A model generated the notes under the pieces. It saw only the letters and a list, made by a program, of their open reading frames with translations. It searched no databases and was not told the DNA's origin. The translations under genes and the position numbers were made by a program. From Chthonomonas sp. UBA2785 (GTDB lineage: Bacteria; Armatimonadota; Fimbriimonadia; Fimbriimonadales; Fimbriimonadaceae), in NCBI GenBank assembly GCA_002352215.1, contig DEIB01000026.1, positions 1-64,000 on the forward strand: a stretch of DNA of 64,000 bases. Reading direction: 5' to 3'. Each line of letters opens with the position of its first letter. The stretch's first letter is position 1. Positions 8,213 through 17,094 of this stretch are shown in pieces.

Positions 8213-9556
8213 TCAGGGGCGGGGCACCCAGCGGGTGGTGCTGTCCCAGGCAAAGGTGGCGCGGCCATAGGGGGTGTCTACATAGCCCATGACGCCTTCA
8301 CTTGGATCATCGAAATCATTGTAGTTTTGGCCGTCTCCAAGGTACGTCACACGCCGCATGATCGTAGAGTTCTTCATATAGGGGTCGAGTGCATCTTTCC
8401 ATCCCGCATTGAGAGGAAAGTGATCGTCGTAGTCGGCCGCATAAATGTTGCAAGCCACCCCGGTCTGCTTAGCCATGCTGATTGCCTTAATCTTCACGAT
8501 TTCCCGAACATAGGCTTCGTACTCGCTTAAAGGCATGGTCTCGATAGTCCGCAAAAACAGAATCCCGTTTCGTATAAACCATGCGGCCTCTAGATTCGAG
8601 TCAACTTTGACTACCACGCCGGCAGATCCCATGTCGGGTAGTTCGGCCAGGTCCCTCGCCACGTATCCAAGCGAGTTCAATTCGTGAGGCAGTCGACCGT
8701 CCTCCGAACCTAGCGGCAAGTCGTCATTTGTCAGGTTCAAGATTTGGCCCGACTCCTCGTCCCCGGCAATATATGCTGCTAGAGAGCTCGAATCGTCAGC
8801 TTCGGGCCGAAACTCAACGCTGCCCGCACGAGTTGCATTATCAAGTTCTTGCCTCACAGCCTCATTTTCAATCGGCCTCGATTCTCCGGTTCGGACATCT
8901 ACCTTAAAGCTCAAAGATTGACGTCCATTCGCGTAACTCGTGAAAATGAACTGCAGTGGGTTTGACAATCGGAAAACTTCATAGATTCCACCGTCGGATG
9001 CGATGACACGACGTTCTTCATTCCAGCCAAGGAGACTCACTGTTTTGTCAGTTTCGGCCACAAAGCGCGAATCGCCGGTGACTAAGAGATGGGCTTCGGG
9101 CAGGGCCATGGTACGGCCCGTAAGAATTTGTATGCCGTGCGGGCGATACTCGAACTCACGACTCTCGTCGGCAGGTTGGGTACCAATGATAGCCGTGTCG
9201 CCTACCGCATCCAGCAAGACGGCCTTCTCTGAGTAAAGATTGTTTGGAAGCGGACGAAGTTGATTTCGCTTCCAGTTGTAGAAACTGTATGATGTTGCTG
9301 GGGGGACTTGATCAGTGAGTCGTGTCGTAGAATCAAGCGGCGTCCTCTTGCGATGTTCGATCAACAGCCAATCGGACGGACCCCAGCCACCTTGAACGGA
9401 AACCACAAAGTCAAAAGCCGGGATTGGCCTCGCAGGTGCCATCAAAAAGGCTTGGTCACCCAAGCGGAATGCATCCGCCTCAGGATGAAGAACCGGAGGA
9501 GTTGAAGTCTGTTGCCCAAAAACCGCCAGGGCAAGAATCAAGGGCAACCGATACAT
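8213..9556 (-). CDS. Secreted protein of a four-member tandem family, copy 1 (promoter-proximal)
   Basis: First gene of the array, 447 residues. The signal peptide starts MYRLPLILALAVFGQQ; the rest follows the family: ADAFRLGDQAFLM, beta-rich centre, then YAADYDDHFPLNAGW, DPYMKNS, YLGDGQ and DTPYGRATFAWDSTTRWVPRP. A longer in-frame start 17 codons upstream is rejected because it would place charged residues before a complete signal peptide and because a perfect TATAAT box (9563-9568) lies only six bases before the chosen ATG, giving leaderless transcription. This is the most divergent copy and its middle is somewhat AT-richer. The operon reads 9556 down to 4047. Confidence 0.76.
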   Translation of the reverse strand: MYRLPLILALAVFGQQTSTPPVLHPEADAFRLGDQAFLMAPARPIPAFDFVVSVQGGWGPSDWLLIEHRKRTPLDSTTRLTDQVPPATSYSFYNWKRNQLRPLPNNLYSEKAVLLDAVGDTAIIGTQPADESREFEYRPHGIQILTGRTMALPEAHLLVTGDSRFVAETDKTVSLLGWNEERRVIASDGGIYEVFRLSNPLQFIFTSYANGRQSLSFKVDVRTGESRPIENEAVRQELDNATRAGSVEFRPEADDSSSLAAYIAGDEESGQILNLTNDDLPLGSEDGRLPHELNSLGYVARDLAELPDMGSAGVVVKVDSNLEAAWFIRNGILFLRTIETMPLSEYEAYVREIVKIKAISMAKQTGVACNIYAADYDDHFPLNAGWKDALDPYMKNSTIMRRVTYLGDGQNYNDFDDPSEGVMGYVDTPYGRATFAWDSTTRWVPRP

Positions 9557-9631
9557 ATCCGTATTATAAGGGGGATTGCAGGCTAAGGCGAATGAATCTC
9601 GCGCCATTTTCAGCCGTCACAATAGATACCC

Positions 9632-10291
9632 ATGGCACCGTTCCTCGCTTTGCTCCCCCTGGCCGGGGCCCTGTGGACGCAGGAAGCCTGGTCGCTCCGC
9701 ACCGAAACCCGTGCGGGCGACAAAGCGGTCTACGCCCTCACCATGCGCGTGGAAGCCGCCAACAGCCTGCAGAGCGAAGGCCGCATTGAGCGCAGCGTCG
9801 CCTCGGTGCGCCCGGATGGCACCTACATGATGCGCAGCCGCAACCTCGGCACCCGCATCACGGTGGGTGCAGACAGCCTGCTGGACGAAACCCCGCGCGA
9901 GAAGGCAGCCTGGTTTGGCCCCAACGGGCTCTTGGTGCGGTGGGAGCCCGCCAGCGCGGCCGCTGCCAATGCCGCCCAACTCACCTATCTCACCACTTTC
10001 ATCACCCCGCCCAAGGCGGTGCAAGTGGGCGAAGGCTGGACGGTGATGGTGGAGCCGGGCGCGAACGGCCTGAAGGTGGGTGCGGATATCCGCTACGTTC
10101 TGGCCTCTCAGCGTGACGGCCTGGCCACCGTGACCATGAACTACCGGGAGAAGGGCACCAACGGCGCCACCGCCACCGGCACCTGGACCCTGGACGCCAA
10201 AACCGGCGCCCCCCAGCGGCTGGAGGCGTCAGTCCTCAACTTCGCGGGCGAGACCGGCGCGAAGGCCACCCTCGTGATGGTGCGCGAGTAA
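9632..10291 (+). CDS. Hypothetical secreted protein
   Basis: 219 residues with a short hydrophobic N-terminus (MAPFLALLPLAGALW) that looks like a signal peptide. The rest is beta-rich with no catalytic motif: an acidic/basic mixed domain, then VGEGWTVMVEPGANGLKVG and alternating hydrophobic strands. It resembles loosely the secreted DUF-type lipid-binding or stalk proteins that begin with a strand pair after the signal peptide, but I cannot assign a family. A CACAAT/TAGATA stretch lies just before the ATG. It is divergent from the tandem secreted family and convergent with coaBC, whose 3' end overlaps it by 63 bases. Confidence 0.6.
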   Translation: MAPFLALLPLAGALWTQEAWSLRTETRAGDKAVYALTMRVEAANSLQSEGRIERSVASVRPDGTYMMRSRNLGTRITVGADSLLDETPREKAAWFGPNGLLVRWEPASAAAANAAQLTYLTTFITPPKAVQVGEGWTVMVEPGANGLKVGADIRYVLASQRDGLATVTMNYREKGTNGATATGTWTLDAKTGAPQRLEASVLNFAGETGAKATLVMVRE

Positions 10292-11452
10292 CCGCGCCCA
10301 CAGCCACTGCGCGCAGCCCAGCTTGGGCAGATGTCCGCTCGTCTCCACCCCCGCCGGGGTGATGAGTGTGAGCGCGTTGAACTCACTCTCAAACCCGATG
10401 CCGGGCTGGGAGACATCGTTCATGGCAATGGCGTGCACCCCTTTGCGGGCGGCTTTCTGGCGCACATAGTCCAGGTCTTCGCCGCTCTCGGCGGCAAAGG
10501 CCACGCGCACGGCCCCGGGGGCTACGGCGGCCACACTGGCAATGATGTCGGGGTTGGGTTCCAGTTCCAGCGTCCAGCGGTCACCATCGCGGCGCCGCTT
10601 GCCGCTCAGGCGTTGCACGGGGCGGTAATCGGCCACGGCGGCGGCCCCCACCACCCAGTTCGCGGTGGGGGCCTCGGCCAGCACGGCGGCTTGCATTTCC
10701 AGGGCCGATTTCACGCGGATCACCCGCGCGCGGCCCGGCAGGCTCACGGCGGTGGGGCCCGTCACCACGGTCACCTCGGCGCCTTGCATCAGGGCGGCTT
10801 GGGCGAGGGCCGCGCCCATGCGCCCGCTGCTGCGGTTGCTAAGGTAGCGCACATCGTCAATGGCCTCTTGGGTGGGGCCGCTGGTGATGAGCACGCGCTG
10901 GCCCGCCAGGGCCTTCCCCTGCTGGGCAGCCGCAAGGGCGGTCTGCAAAATCGTCTCATTGGCAGCCAGTTTGCCCTGGCCTTCTTCGCCGCAGGCCACC
11001 AGCCCGCCCACGGGGTCCACCACCACCACGCCGCGCTCTTGCAGGGTTTGCAAGCTGGCCTGGGTGGCCGGGTGGGCCAGCATGCTAGGATTCATGGCCG
11101 GGGCCACCACCACCGGGCCATCGTAGACCAGCGCGATGGTGGTGAGCATGTCGTCGGCGATGCCGGCGGCGAGGCGATTGAGGGTGTGGGCCGTGGCCGG
11201 GGCGATGAGCAAGAGATCGGCCTGCCGCGCCCAGTCAATGTGCGCCATACGCCCGGGTTCGGGCTCGTCAAAGGCCGACTGCAACACCGGTTGCCCGGTG
11301 AGAGCTTCGAACAATGCCGGCTGGACAAACTCCTGCGCGCCTTCGGTGAGGCAGGCGCGCACGGTGAACCCCGCCCGCATCAGGTCGCGGGCCAGGTCGG
11401 CGGCGCGGTAGGCGGCCACGCTGCCGGTGATGCCTAAGACGACGGTGGGCAC
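10229..11452 (-). CDS. coaBC: Bifunctional phosphopantothenoylcysteine decarboxylase / phosphopantothenate-cysteine ligase
   Basis: Catalyses two consecutive steps of coenzyme A synthesis: CoaB couples 4'-phosphopantothenate to cysteine and CoaC decarboxylates the product. The 407-residue protein starts with the flavin-binding CoaC half (GITGSVAAYRAADLARDL; PAMNPSMLAHPATQ) and continues with the CoaB half (TSGPTQEAIDDVRYLSNRSSGRMG; AVADYRP; NDVSQPGIGFESEFN). The GTG start overlaps the end of gmk by 19 bases, so the two are transcribed and probably translated together. The last 20 codons overlap the convergent gene 9632-10291 by 63 bases, and this C-terminal tail goes beyond the usual end of the family. 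Confidence 0.95.
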   Translation of the reverse strand: MPTVVLGITGSVAAYRAADLARDLMRAGFTVRACLTEGAQEFVQPALFEALTGQPVLQSAFDEPEPGRMAHIDWARQADLLLIAPATAHTLNRLAAGIADDMLTTIALVYDGPVVVAPAMNPSMLAHPATQASLQTLQERGVVVVDPVGGLVACGEEGQGKLAANETILQTALAAAQQGKALAGQRVLITSGPTQEAIDDVRYLSNRSSGRMGAALAQAALMQGAEVTVVTGPTAVSLPGRARVIRVKSALEMQAAVLAEAPTANWVVGAAAVADYRPVQRLSGKRRRDGDRWTLELEPNPDIIASVAAVAPGAVRVAFAAESGEDLDYVRQKAARKGVHAIAMNDVSQPGIGFESEFNALTLITPAGVETSGHLPKLGCAQWLWARLLAHHHEGGLRAGLAREVED

Positions 11453-12006
11453 AGGTGCTCCCGGACGATCCGTTCCAAGTCGTCCACACAGGTTTCTACG
11501 TCCAGATTCACCACTTGGTGGGCATAGTCCCCGGCGGCGTCCAGCTCGCGCAGGGCGTTCTCTAGGCGTTGCTGCACCTTGGCTTCGTCTTCGGTCCCCC
11601 GGCCGCGCAGGCGACGCTCCAGTTCTTCGCGCGAGGGGGGTAGCAGGAAGATCGAAAGCGCATCCGGGCGCAATTGCATCGCCTCCTGCGCGCCTTGCAC
11701 GTCAATCTTGAGGATTGCCCACAGGCCGTCGGCCAGCATCTGTTCCATGTCGGCCAGGGGCGTGGCGTAGAGGTTGCCGTGCACCTCTTTCCACTCCAAA
11801 AAGGCCCCCTGCTCGGCCAAAGCTAAGAACTCTGAGCGCGATCGGAAATGGTAATCCTCGCCATTCAATTCGCCGGGGCGCGGAGCCCGGGTGGTGTAGG
11901 CCACCACGCGCTTCACCAGGGGGTTGCGCGCGCGCCAGCGGTCCAGCACCGTGTCTTTGCCCACTCCGCTCGGGCCGCTCAAGATGATTAACTGGCCCAG
12001 ACTCAT
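11434..12006 (-). CDS. gmk: Guanylate kinase
   Basis: Phosphorylates GMP to GDP with ATP. The 190-residue length is normal for the family. The P-loop SGPSGVGKDTVLDR is near residue 10, and the GMP-binding segment RAPRPGELNGEDYHF and the lid region RRLRGRGTEDEAKVQQR are present. In the P-loop an aspartate follows the lysine where Gly-Thr/Ser-Thr is common; related sequences also vary there. The start overlaps the yvcK stop by four bases and the end overlaps coaBC, so it sits in the middle of the operon holin-like protein, yvcK, gmk, coaBC. Confidence 0.96.
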   Translation of the reverse strand: MSLGQLIILSGPSGVGKDTVLDRWRARNPLVKRVVAYTTRAPRPGELNGEDYHFRSRSEFLALAEQGAFLEWKEVHGNLYATPLADMEQMLADGLWAILKIDVQGAQEAMQLRPDALSIFLLPPSREELERRLRGRGTEDEAKVQQRLENALRELDAAGDYAHQVVNLDVETCVDDLERIVREHLCPPSS

Positions 12007-13346
12007 CGGTAAAGAATGTCCATCACGCGGTTGGCCAGCCGCACGGGGTCGTGCCGCACCACGTCCGTTTCACTCATCAGGTCGCCGGGCACCACGGTGT
12101 AGCCCAGAGCGTGGATGCGGTCCATATCCGGGGCGACGAATTCCTGGGCGCTCTCGCGGTACCGTTCCAGCGCCTGCGAACTGGGCACGCCCGTGTTCAC
12201 CAGAACGTGGTCCACCACCCGGGTCGGGATATTGGCCTCCAGGGCCATGATGTGCTCGGCGGCGGTGAAGGAGTCGCTTTCCCCCTTTTGGGTCATCACG
12301 TTGCACACGTACACGCGCGGCACCTTGGCCTGGTTGAGCGCGTTGGCGAGGCCTTCCACCAAAAGGTTGGGCAGTACCGAGGTGTACACACTCCCCGGGC
12401 CGATGATGATGAGGTCGGCCTCCGCAATGGCCTCGAGGGCGGCGGGATGGGGTTCGACCTGTGGCGGATCCAGATACAAGCGGCGGATGCGTTTATCCGA
12501 GGCCGCAATGCGGGTTTCGCCGGTCAGTTCGCTGCCGTCTTCCATCTGGGCGCGCAGCACCACGCTGCGGGTGGTGGTGGGCACCACTCGACCTCGAATA
12601 TTGAGAACTTCACTGGCCACGCGCAGGGCTTCATCTACGTCGCCCCCGGCTTGGTCAATCAGCGCCGCCAACAACAAATTCCCAATACTGTGCCCCGAAA
12701 GTGAACCCGCGGCCGTACGGAATCGGTGCTGAAAGAGGTCGGTCATGCGGCCTTCGGCGTTGGCCAGCGCCACCAAACAGTTGCGCAGGTCGCCGGGCGG
12801 GAGGATGCCCATTTCTTGCACCAATCGGCCGCTGCTCCCGCCATCATCGGTCACCGTCACCACGGCAGTGATGTTGGCGGTGTGATTCTTGAGGCCACGC
12901 AGGAGGGTGCTCAGCCCCGTGCCGCCCCCAATGGCCACCACCCGCGGCCCCAGGGCCAGCTGCGCGCGGCGCTTGTAGGCGTCCACCACCGTCGTTCCCG
13001 GGCCGCTCCCGGCATTCACGGTGCTGGGGTCCAGCATCTCGCGCAGGCGGCGAAGGCCCATGCGATAGCCGGAGACGGCCACGGCAATCCCTCCAAAGAT
13101 GAGGATGCCGCCGATGAAGTGAGTGGCGTATTCGGCGCGATCGTTCCCAAACAGGCGGCGGTTGAGCTCAATCCACCAACCGTCCACGGCCATGACGCCG
13201 GGGAGAATCAACGATTGAAAGCTAAGGATGATCCCGAAGAGACCCACCAAAACCCCGAACCCCAAGCGGAAGAAGGGGGTTCGTAGATTCCGTGCTGGCG
13301 CCAGCCGGCGACGCCATCGGTGGTAGGTTCCGGCTCGCTTCGCCAC
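12003..13346 (-). CDS. yvcK: YvcK/CofD-family gluconeogenesis factor with N-terminal membrane domain
   Basis: The C-terminal two thirds match YvcK, a Rossmann-like protein related to the CofD phospholactate transferase that is needed for growth on gluconeogenic carbon and for cell-wall synthesis in Bacillus. Key motifs: VVAIGGGTGLSTLLRGLK, VTVTDDGGSSGRL, PPGDLRNCL, HSIGNL and GPGSVYTSVLPNLLV. An N-terminal extension of about 110 residues carries two membrane spans (about 27-48 and 76-96), as in the long, membrane-attached variants of the family. GTG start three bases after the stop of the upstream holin-like gene. The usual partners rapZ and whiA are absent; gmk and coaBC follow instead. Confidence 0.92.
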   Translation of the reverse strand: MAKRAGTYHRWRRRLAPARNLRTPFFRLGFGVLVGLFGIILSFQSLILPGVMAVDGWWIELNRRLFGNDRAEYATHFIGGILIFGGIAVAVSGYRMGLRRLREMLDPSTVNAGSGPGTTVVDAYKRRAQLALGPRVVAIGGGTGLSTLLRGLKNHTANITAVVTVTDDGGSSGRLVQEMGILPPGDLRNCLVALANAEGRMTDLFQHRFRTAAGSLSGHSIGNLLLAALIDQAGGDVDEALRVASEVLNIRGRVVPTTTRSVVLRAQMEDGSELTGETRIAASDKRIRRLYLDPPQVEPHPAALEAIAEADLIIIGPGSVYTSVLPNLLVEGLANALNQAKVPRVYVCNVMTQKGESDSFTAAEHIMALEANIPTRVVDHVLVNTGVPSSQALERYRESAQEFVAPDMDRIHALGYTVVPGDLMSETDVVRHDPVRLANRVMDILYR

Positions 13347-13349
13347 GCG

Positions 13350-13760
13350 TTAGTCTCGCTTGTCGTCGTCCTTGACGAAGAGTTTCTCCAAGATGCCGTT
13401 GATGGCGGCGAAGATAATGGAGCCCAAGAGGGCACTTCCGAAGTTTTCCACCACAAATCCAATGCCCCAACTCCCGACCAGCATAAAGAGGCCCGCATTG
13501 ATGATGAGCGTGAAGAGGCCCAGCGTCATGCAGTTAAGGGGGAGTGTCATCAGCTTGAGGATCGGCCCCAAAACCGCCGAGACCAAGGCCAGCAATCCGG
13601 CCCCCAAAAAGAGCTGAAGGATCGTCGTGGGGTTGACCGGGACGAGTTCCACGCGGAAGCCGCTCTGCCACCCCATCGCGGTCATGATCGCGCCCGTGGC
13701 GGTTGCCGCGCCGATCAGCGCTGCCACGAGAATGACCCAGCGGAGGAAGAACTTGCCCAT
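13350..13760 (-). CDS. Phage holin superfamily IV-like four-helix membrane protein
   Basis: 136 residues with four hydrophobic segments and short polar loops (start MGKFFLRW; LGILLNAG-type and SWGIGFVVENFG-type segments), matching the small membrane family historically called mycobacterial four-TMS phage holin. Members are widespread chromosomal genes unrelated to lysis; the function is unknown. Start at 13760 is preferred because a TACAAT box (13771-13776) would transcribe from just before it; longer frames with ATG 13772 or TTG 13781 would include the promoter. First gene of the operon with yvcK, gmk and coaBC, divergent from mutS. Confidence 0.75.
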   Translation of the reverse strand: MGKFFLRWVILVAALIGAATATGAIMTAMGWQSGFRVELVPVNPTTILQLFLGAGLLALVSAVLGPILKLMTLPLNCMTLGLFTLIINAGLFMLVGSWGIGFVVENFGSALLGSIIFAAINGILEKLFVKDDDKRD

Positions 13761-13803
13761 TTCTCCCTTCATTGTAGCCAAGCATCATGTATCCTGCCAG
13801 TCC

Positions 13804-16377
13804 GTGCGGCCGCGAACCCCCATGATGCGGCAATATTTCGAGGCCAAGGACGCCCATCCGGGCACTCTGGTCGCCATGCGCGTCGGTGACTTTTATGAGT
13901 TCTATGGGGAAGATGCCGAGACGGCCGCCTCGATCCTCGAAATCACGCTGACCGGGCGAGAAGATGCCGAAGCCGGGCGAATCCCGATGGCGGGCGTGCC
14001 GCATCACTCGGTGGAGCGCTACTTGGCGCGGCTGATCAAGGCCGGACAGAAAGTGGCCCTGTGCGACCAGGTGGAAGACCCCAAGACGGCCAAGGGCTTG
14101 GTACGCCGCGAGGTCACGCGCGTGCTGACCCCCGGCACGCTGGTGGAGGATGCGCTGCTTTCGGCACGGGTCAATAACTTCCTCGTGGCGGTGGCCCGTG
14201 ACGGGCATTGCATCGGCTGGGCGCTGCTGGACCCCAGCACGGGTGAGTTCCTGGCAACCGAGTTCGCGGGCGAGGCCAGCGAGGCGCGCATGGCCCAAGA
14301 ACTGGCCCGCCTCACCCCCGCCGAAGCCCTGCTGCCGCAGGACGAAGAGACGCTCCCGGCGGAGCTTTTTGAAGCCATTGGCTGCGCCGTGACCTACGTC
14401 AATGCGCCCACCTCGGCGGGGGCCGAGAGGCGGCTGACGGAACAGTTCCGCACCACCCACCTGGGTGGCTTCGGGATTGCCGAGCGCAAGCAGGCCGTCC
14501 GCGCGGCCGCCATGGCTCTGGATTACGCCCACCGGAACGGGCTGAACACCAGCCACATCGACGCCATCGCCACCTACGAGGTGGACGAGTTCGTGGTCAT
14601 TGACCCCAGCACGCGCCGCGCCCTGGAACTGACCCAAAACAGCCACGACGGCGGCATCAAGCACACGCTGCTCTCGGTGCTGGACAGCACCGTGACCCCG
14701 ATGGGCGGCCGCCTGATGCGCCGCTGGGTGGAGCAGCCCCTGCGCGATAAGTCGGCCATTGCCGCCCGGCACGATGCGGTGCAGCACTGGATTGAAAACG
14801 CTGCCGCCCGCGCCGATGCCCGCGTCGCCCTGGCCCGCGTGGCGGACGTGGAGCGCCTGGTGAGCCGGTGCATGAGCGGGCTGGCCTCGCCCCGCGACCT
14901 GGCGGCGCTACGCGATGCGCTGCTGGCCCTGCCCGACCTCGACGACGCCCTGCGCCGGGTGAATCGCGGCCGCATTGCCGAACTCCGCGCCCAGGTGCAT
15001 GACCACCACGACCTGGCGCACGAATTCCGGCTCGCCATCACCGATTTGCCCCCGGCTACTCTCCGCGAAGGGGGCTTTATCCAACCCGGCTACAACGTGG
15101 CGCTGGACACCCTCCGCGACAAGGCCCGGGAGGGCCGCGACTACATCGCAAAGCTCGAGACGGCGGAACGGGAAGCCACCGGCATTGACCGCCTGAAGGT
15201 GGGCTACAACAGCGTTTTCGGCTACTACCTCGAGGTCAGCAAGGTCCACACCAGCCGGGTGCCGGACCACTACATCCGCAAGCAGACCACCGCCAACGCG
15301 GAGCGATACATCACCGCCGAACTGAAGGAGCACGAAAGTGCCGTGCTGGGCGCGGATGAGAAGGCGGTGGCGGTGGAAAGTGACCTCTTCCAGCAACTCC
15401 GCAACCGAGTGGTGAGCGAAAGCACTGCGCTATTGGGCACCGCCCGCGCCATCGCCGAACTGGACGTGCTGGCCGGCCTTGCGGACACCGCTGTGCGGCG
15501 GGGCGATGTGCGCCCCGAACTGAGCGACGATGACGAGATCTGGATTCATGAAGGGCGGCACCCGGTGGTGGCGCACCATTCGGCCTCCTTCGTCCCCAAC
15601 GACCTGGAGCTGAACGAAACCACCCGCCTGATCGTGCTTACCGGCCCCAACATGAGCGGGAAATCCACCTATCTTCGGCAGGCGGCCCTGTTTGTGGTGA
15701 TGGCGCAGATGGGGGCGTTTGTGCCGGCGGCGGCGTGCCGCTTGGCGCTCTGCGACCGGATTTTTGCCCGCATCGGCGCGCGCGACGAGATCGCCCTGGG
15801 CCAAAGCACCTTCATGGTCGAGATGGTGGAGAGCGCGAACATCCTGAACAACGCCACCCGCCAGAGCCTGGTGATCCTGGACGAAGTGGGGCGCGGCACC
15901 AGCACCTACGATGGTCTAGCGATTGCCTGGGCGATGGTGGAATCGCTGGCCGAACTCGGGGCCAAGACGCTGTTTGCCACGCACTATCACCAGCTCAACG
16001 CTCTGCAGGATGCACACCCCGAGATTGCCAACTATCGGGTGGAGGTGCAGGAGCGGGGCGACGAAGTGATCTGGACGCACCGCGTGGTGCGAGGCGGGGC
16101 CGACAAGAGCTACGGCCTGCAAGTGGCCCGCATGGCGGGGGTGCCGCGCCCGGTGGTGCGCCGCGCCCAGGCCATCTTGCAAGACCTGGAGAAAGGGCCG
16201 GCGCCAGCCATGCCGGTGGAGCGCCAGCGGTTGCAGTTGAGCTTGTTCGAAGCCGAGCCTTCGCCCGTGGAGCAAGCCCTGGAGGCGCTGGACGTGAACC
16301 AGATGACCCCGCTGGAGGCCATGATGACCCTGGCCGAATGGAAGCAGCGCTTCCGCAAGCCGGATTCAGCCGGATAA
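13804..16377 (+). CDS. mutS: DNA mismatch repair protein MutS
   Basis: Recognises mismatches and small loops as a dimer and recruits MutL. 857 residues, normal for the family. The mismatch-binding Phe-X-Glu motif is in VGDFYEFYGEDAE near the N-terminus; connector, core and clamp domains follow; the ATPase has Walker A GPNMSGKST near residue 615, Walker B VILDEVGRGTSTYDG near 690, and THYHQL. The ATG-ATG pair at 13822 is the common annotation point, but the in-frame GTG at 13804 is chosen because it restores the RPRTPMMRQYF N-terminus and sits eight bases after a TATCCT box (13790-13795). No mutL neighbours it. The stop overlaps the convergent DUF2071 gene by 12 bases. Confidence 0.96.
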   Translation: MRPRTPMMRQYFEAKDAHPGTLVAMRVGDFYEFYGEDAETAASILEITLTGREDAEAGRIPMAGVPHHSVERYLARLIKAGQKVALCDQVEDPKTAKGLVRREVTRVLTPGTLVEDALLSARVNNFLVAVARDGHCIGWALLDPSTGEFLATEFAGEASEARMAQELARLTPAEALLPQDEETLPAELFEAIGCAVTYVNAPTSAGAERRLTEQFRTTHLGGFGIAERKQAVRAAAMALDYAHRNGLNTSHIDAIATYEVDEFVVIDPSTRRALELTQNSHDGGIKHTLLSVLDSTVTPMGGRLMRRWVEQPLRDKSAIAARHDAVQHWIENAAARADARVALARVADVERLVSRCMSGLASPRDLAALRDALLALPDLDDALRRVNRGRIAELRAQVHDHHDLAHEFRLAITDLPPATLREGGFIQPGYNVALDTLRDKAREGRDYIAKLETAEREATGIDRLKVGYNSVFGYYLEVSKVHTSRVPDHYIRKQTTANAERYITAELKEHESAVLGADEKAVAVESDLFQQLRNRVVSESTALLGTARAIAELDVLAGLADTAVRRGDVRPELSDDDEIWIHEGRHPVVAHHSASFVPNDLELNETTRLIVLTGPNMSGKSTYLRQAALFVVMAQMGAFVPAAACRLALCDRIFARIGARDEIALGQSTFMVEMVESANILNNATRQSLVILDEVGRGTSTYDGLAIAWAMVESLAELGAKTLFATHYHQLNALQDAHPEIANYRVEVQERGDEVIWTHRVVRGGADKSYGLQVARMAGVPRPVVRRAQAILQDLEKGPAPAMPVERQRLQLSLFEAEPSPVEQALEALDVNQMTPLEAMMTLAEWKQRFRKPDSAG

Positions 16378-17070
16378 CGGCCGGCCCGGCTGAACGGTGA
16401 TCGCCGACCCCACGGCAAACATGGCCGAGCGCGGCTCGCCCTGCAGCACGCGCCCCCAATCTGCCCCGTAAGTGGGGGAGTAATCGGAGTGGAGGTCAAG
16501 GTTGAGCACCGGGCGGGATTCCCAGCGGGGGTGCGTAACTTGGTACTCCCGCGTGAGGTTGCCGTGTCGGGCGTACCCCCAGTAGTGTTCCAGCACGAAC
16601 TCTTCCTCTGACCCCTCGGCCAGGGGAAGGCGTTCCGGTCCTACTTCCACCGCCACATGCTGGCGCTGGCGCGCGCATCGCCAGGAGTAGCGGAAGTGGG
16701 GATCATTGATTTCGCTCGCCATCGGCACCGCGTGGTAGTTCTCGCCGTACACTGTGCGAGCCACGGTGGCAATTGTCCAGCGGGGCACCAGTTCCTTGAT
16801 GAACACCACCCCGCGCCGGGATTCGCCCTCCAACTCTCGCCGCACGTAGAACCGCAGGTTCACTTCCGGGAAGTTGATGTGCCCCGGAATGGCCACCCCG
16901 CGCACCCGTGTCTCCAAAAACTGGAACGCCACCAAGCTCACCAGCGCCCGATCCTGGAAGGTATCCAGCATGGTGCCGGCCGGCACCAAGGGCAACAGGA
17001 GGTCCGGCGAGACCTCCCAGTTCACCACGATGAGGTTCCGCCAGGCGGCAGTTAAAAAGGGGCGCTCCAC
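16366..17070 (-). CDS. DUF2071 (YqjF-like) family protein
   Basis: 234 residues matching the DUF2071/YqjF family: N-terminal RPFLTAAWRNLIVVNWEV, PLVPAGTMLD, RALVSLVAFQFLETRVRG, FPEVNLRFYVRR, and a C-terminal FVLEHYWGYAR. The fold is acetoacetate-decarboxylase-like; the biochemical role is unknown. The family alignment requires the start at or just before RPFLTA, so the GTG at 17070 is used. That GTG lies in the loop of a strong terminator-like hairpin (17054-17077) whose T-run codes for the next residues. A TACCCT box lies nine bases before the GTG. Confidence 0.85.
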   Translation of the reverse strand: MERPFLTAAWRNLIVVNWEVSPDLLLPLVPAGTMLDTFQDRALVSLVAFQFLETRVRGVAIPGHINFPEVNLRFYVRRELEGESRRGVVFIKELVPRWTIATVARTVYGENYHAVPMASEINDPHFRYSWRCARQRQHVAVEVGPERLPLAEGSEEEFVLEHYWGYARHGNLTREYQVTHPRWESRPVLNLDLHSDYSPTYGADWGRVLQGEPRSAMFAVGSAITVQPGRPLSG

Positions 17071-17077
17071 GCGCCCC
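17054..17077 (-). terminator. Rho-independent terminator overlapping the DUF2071 start
   Basis: On the minus strand a perfect 7-bp stem GGGGCGC/GCGCCCC (17059-17077) encloses a five-base loop GTGGA and is followed by TTTTT. It would terminate the lipoprotein gene 17095-17421. The GTG in the loop is also the start codon of the DUF2071 gene, so termination and initiation signals share bases. Confidence 0.75.
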
Positions 17078-17094
17078 TGAGGGTACCTAGCGGG

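Noticed and set aside
13350..13760. Prophage remnant, because of the holin-like protein
   Set aside because: No other phage gene nearby; this family is a common chromosomal membrane protein in housekeeping operons.
13534..14787. Long frame antisense to mutS
   Set aside because: Shadow of mutS; no recognisable protein.
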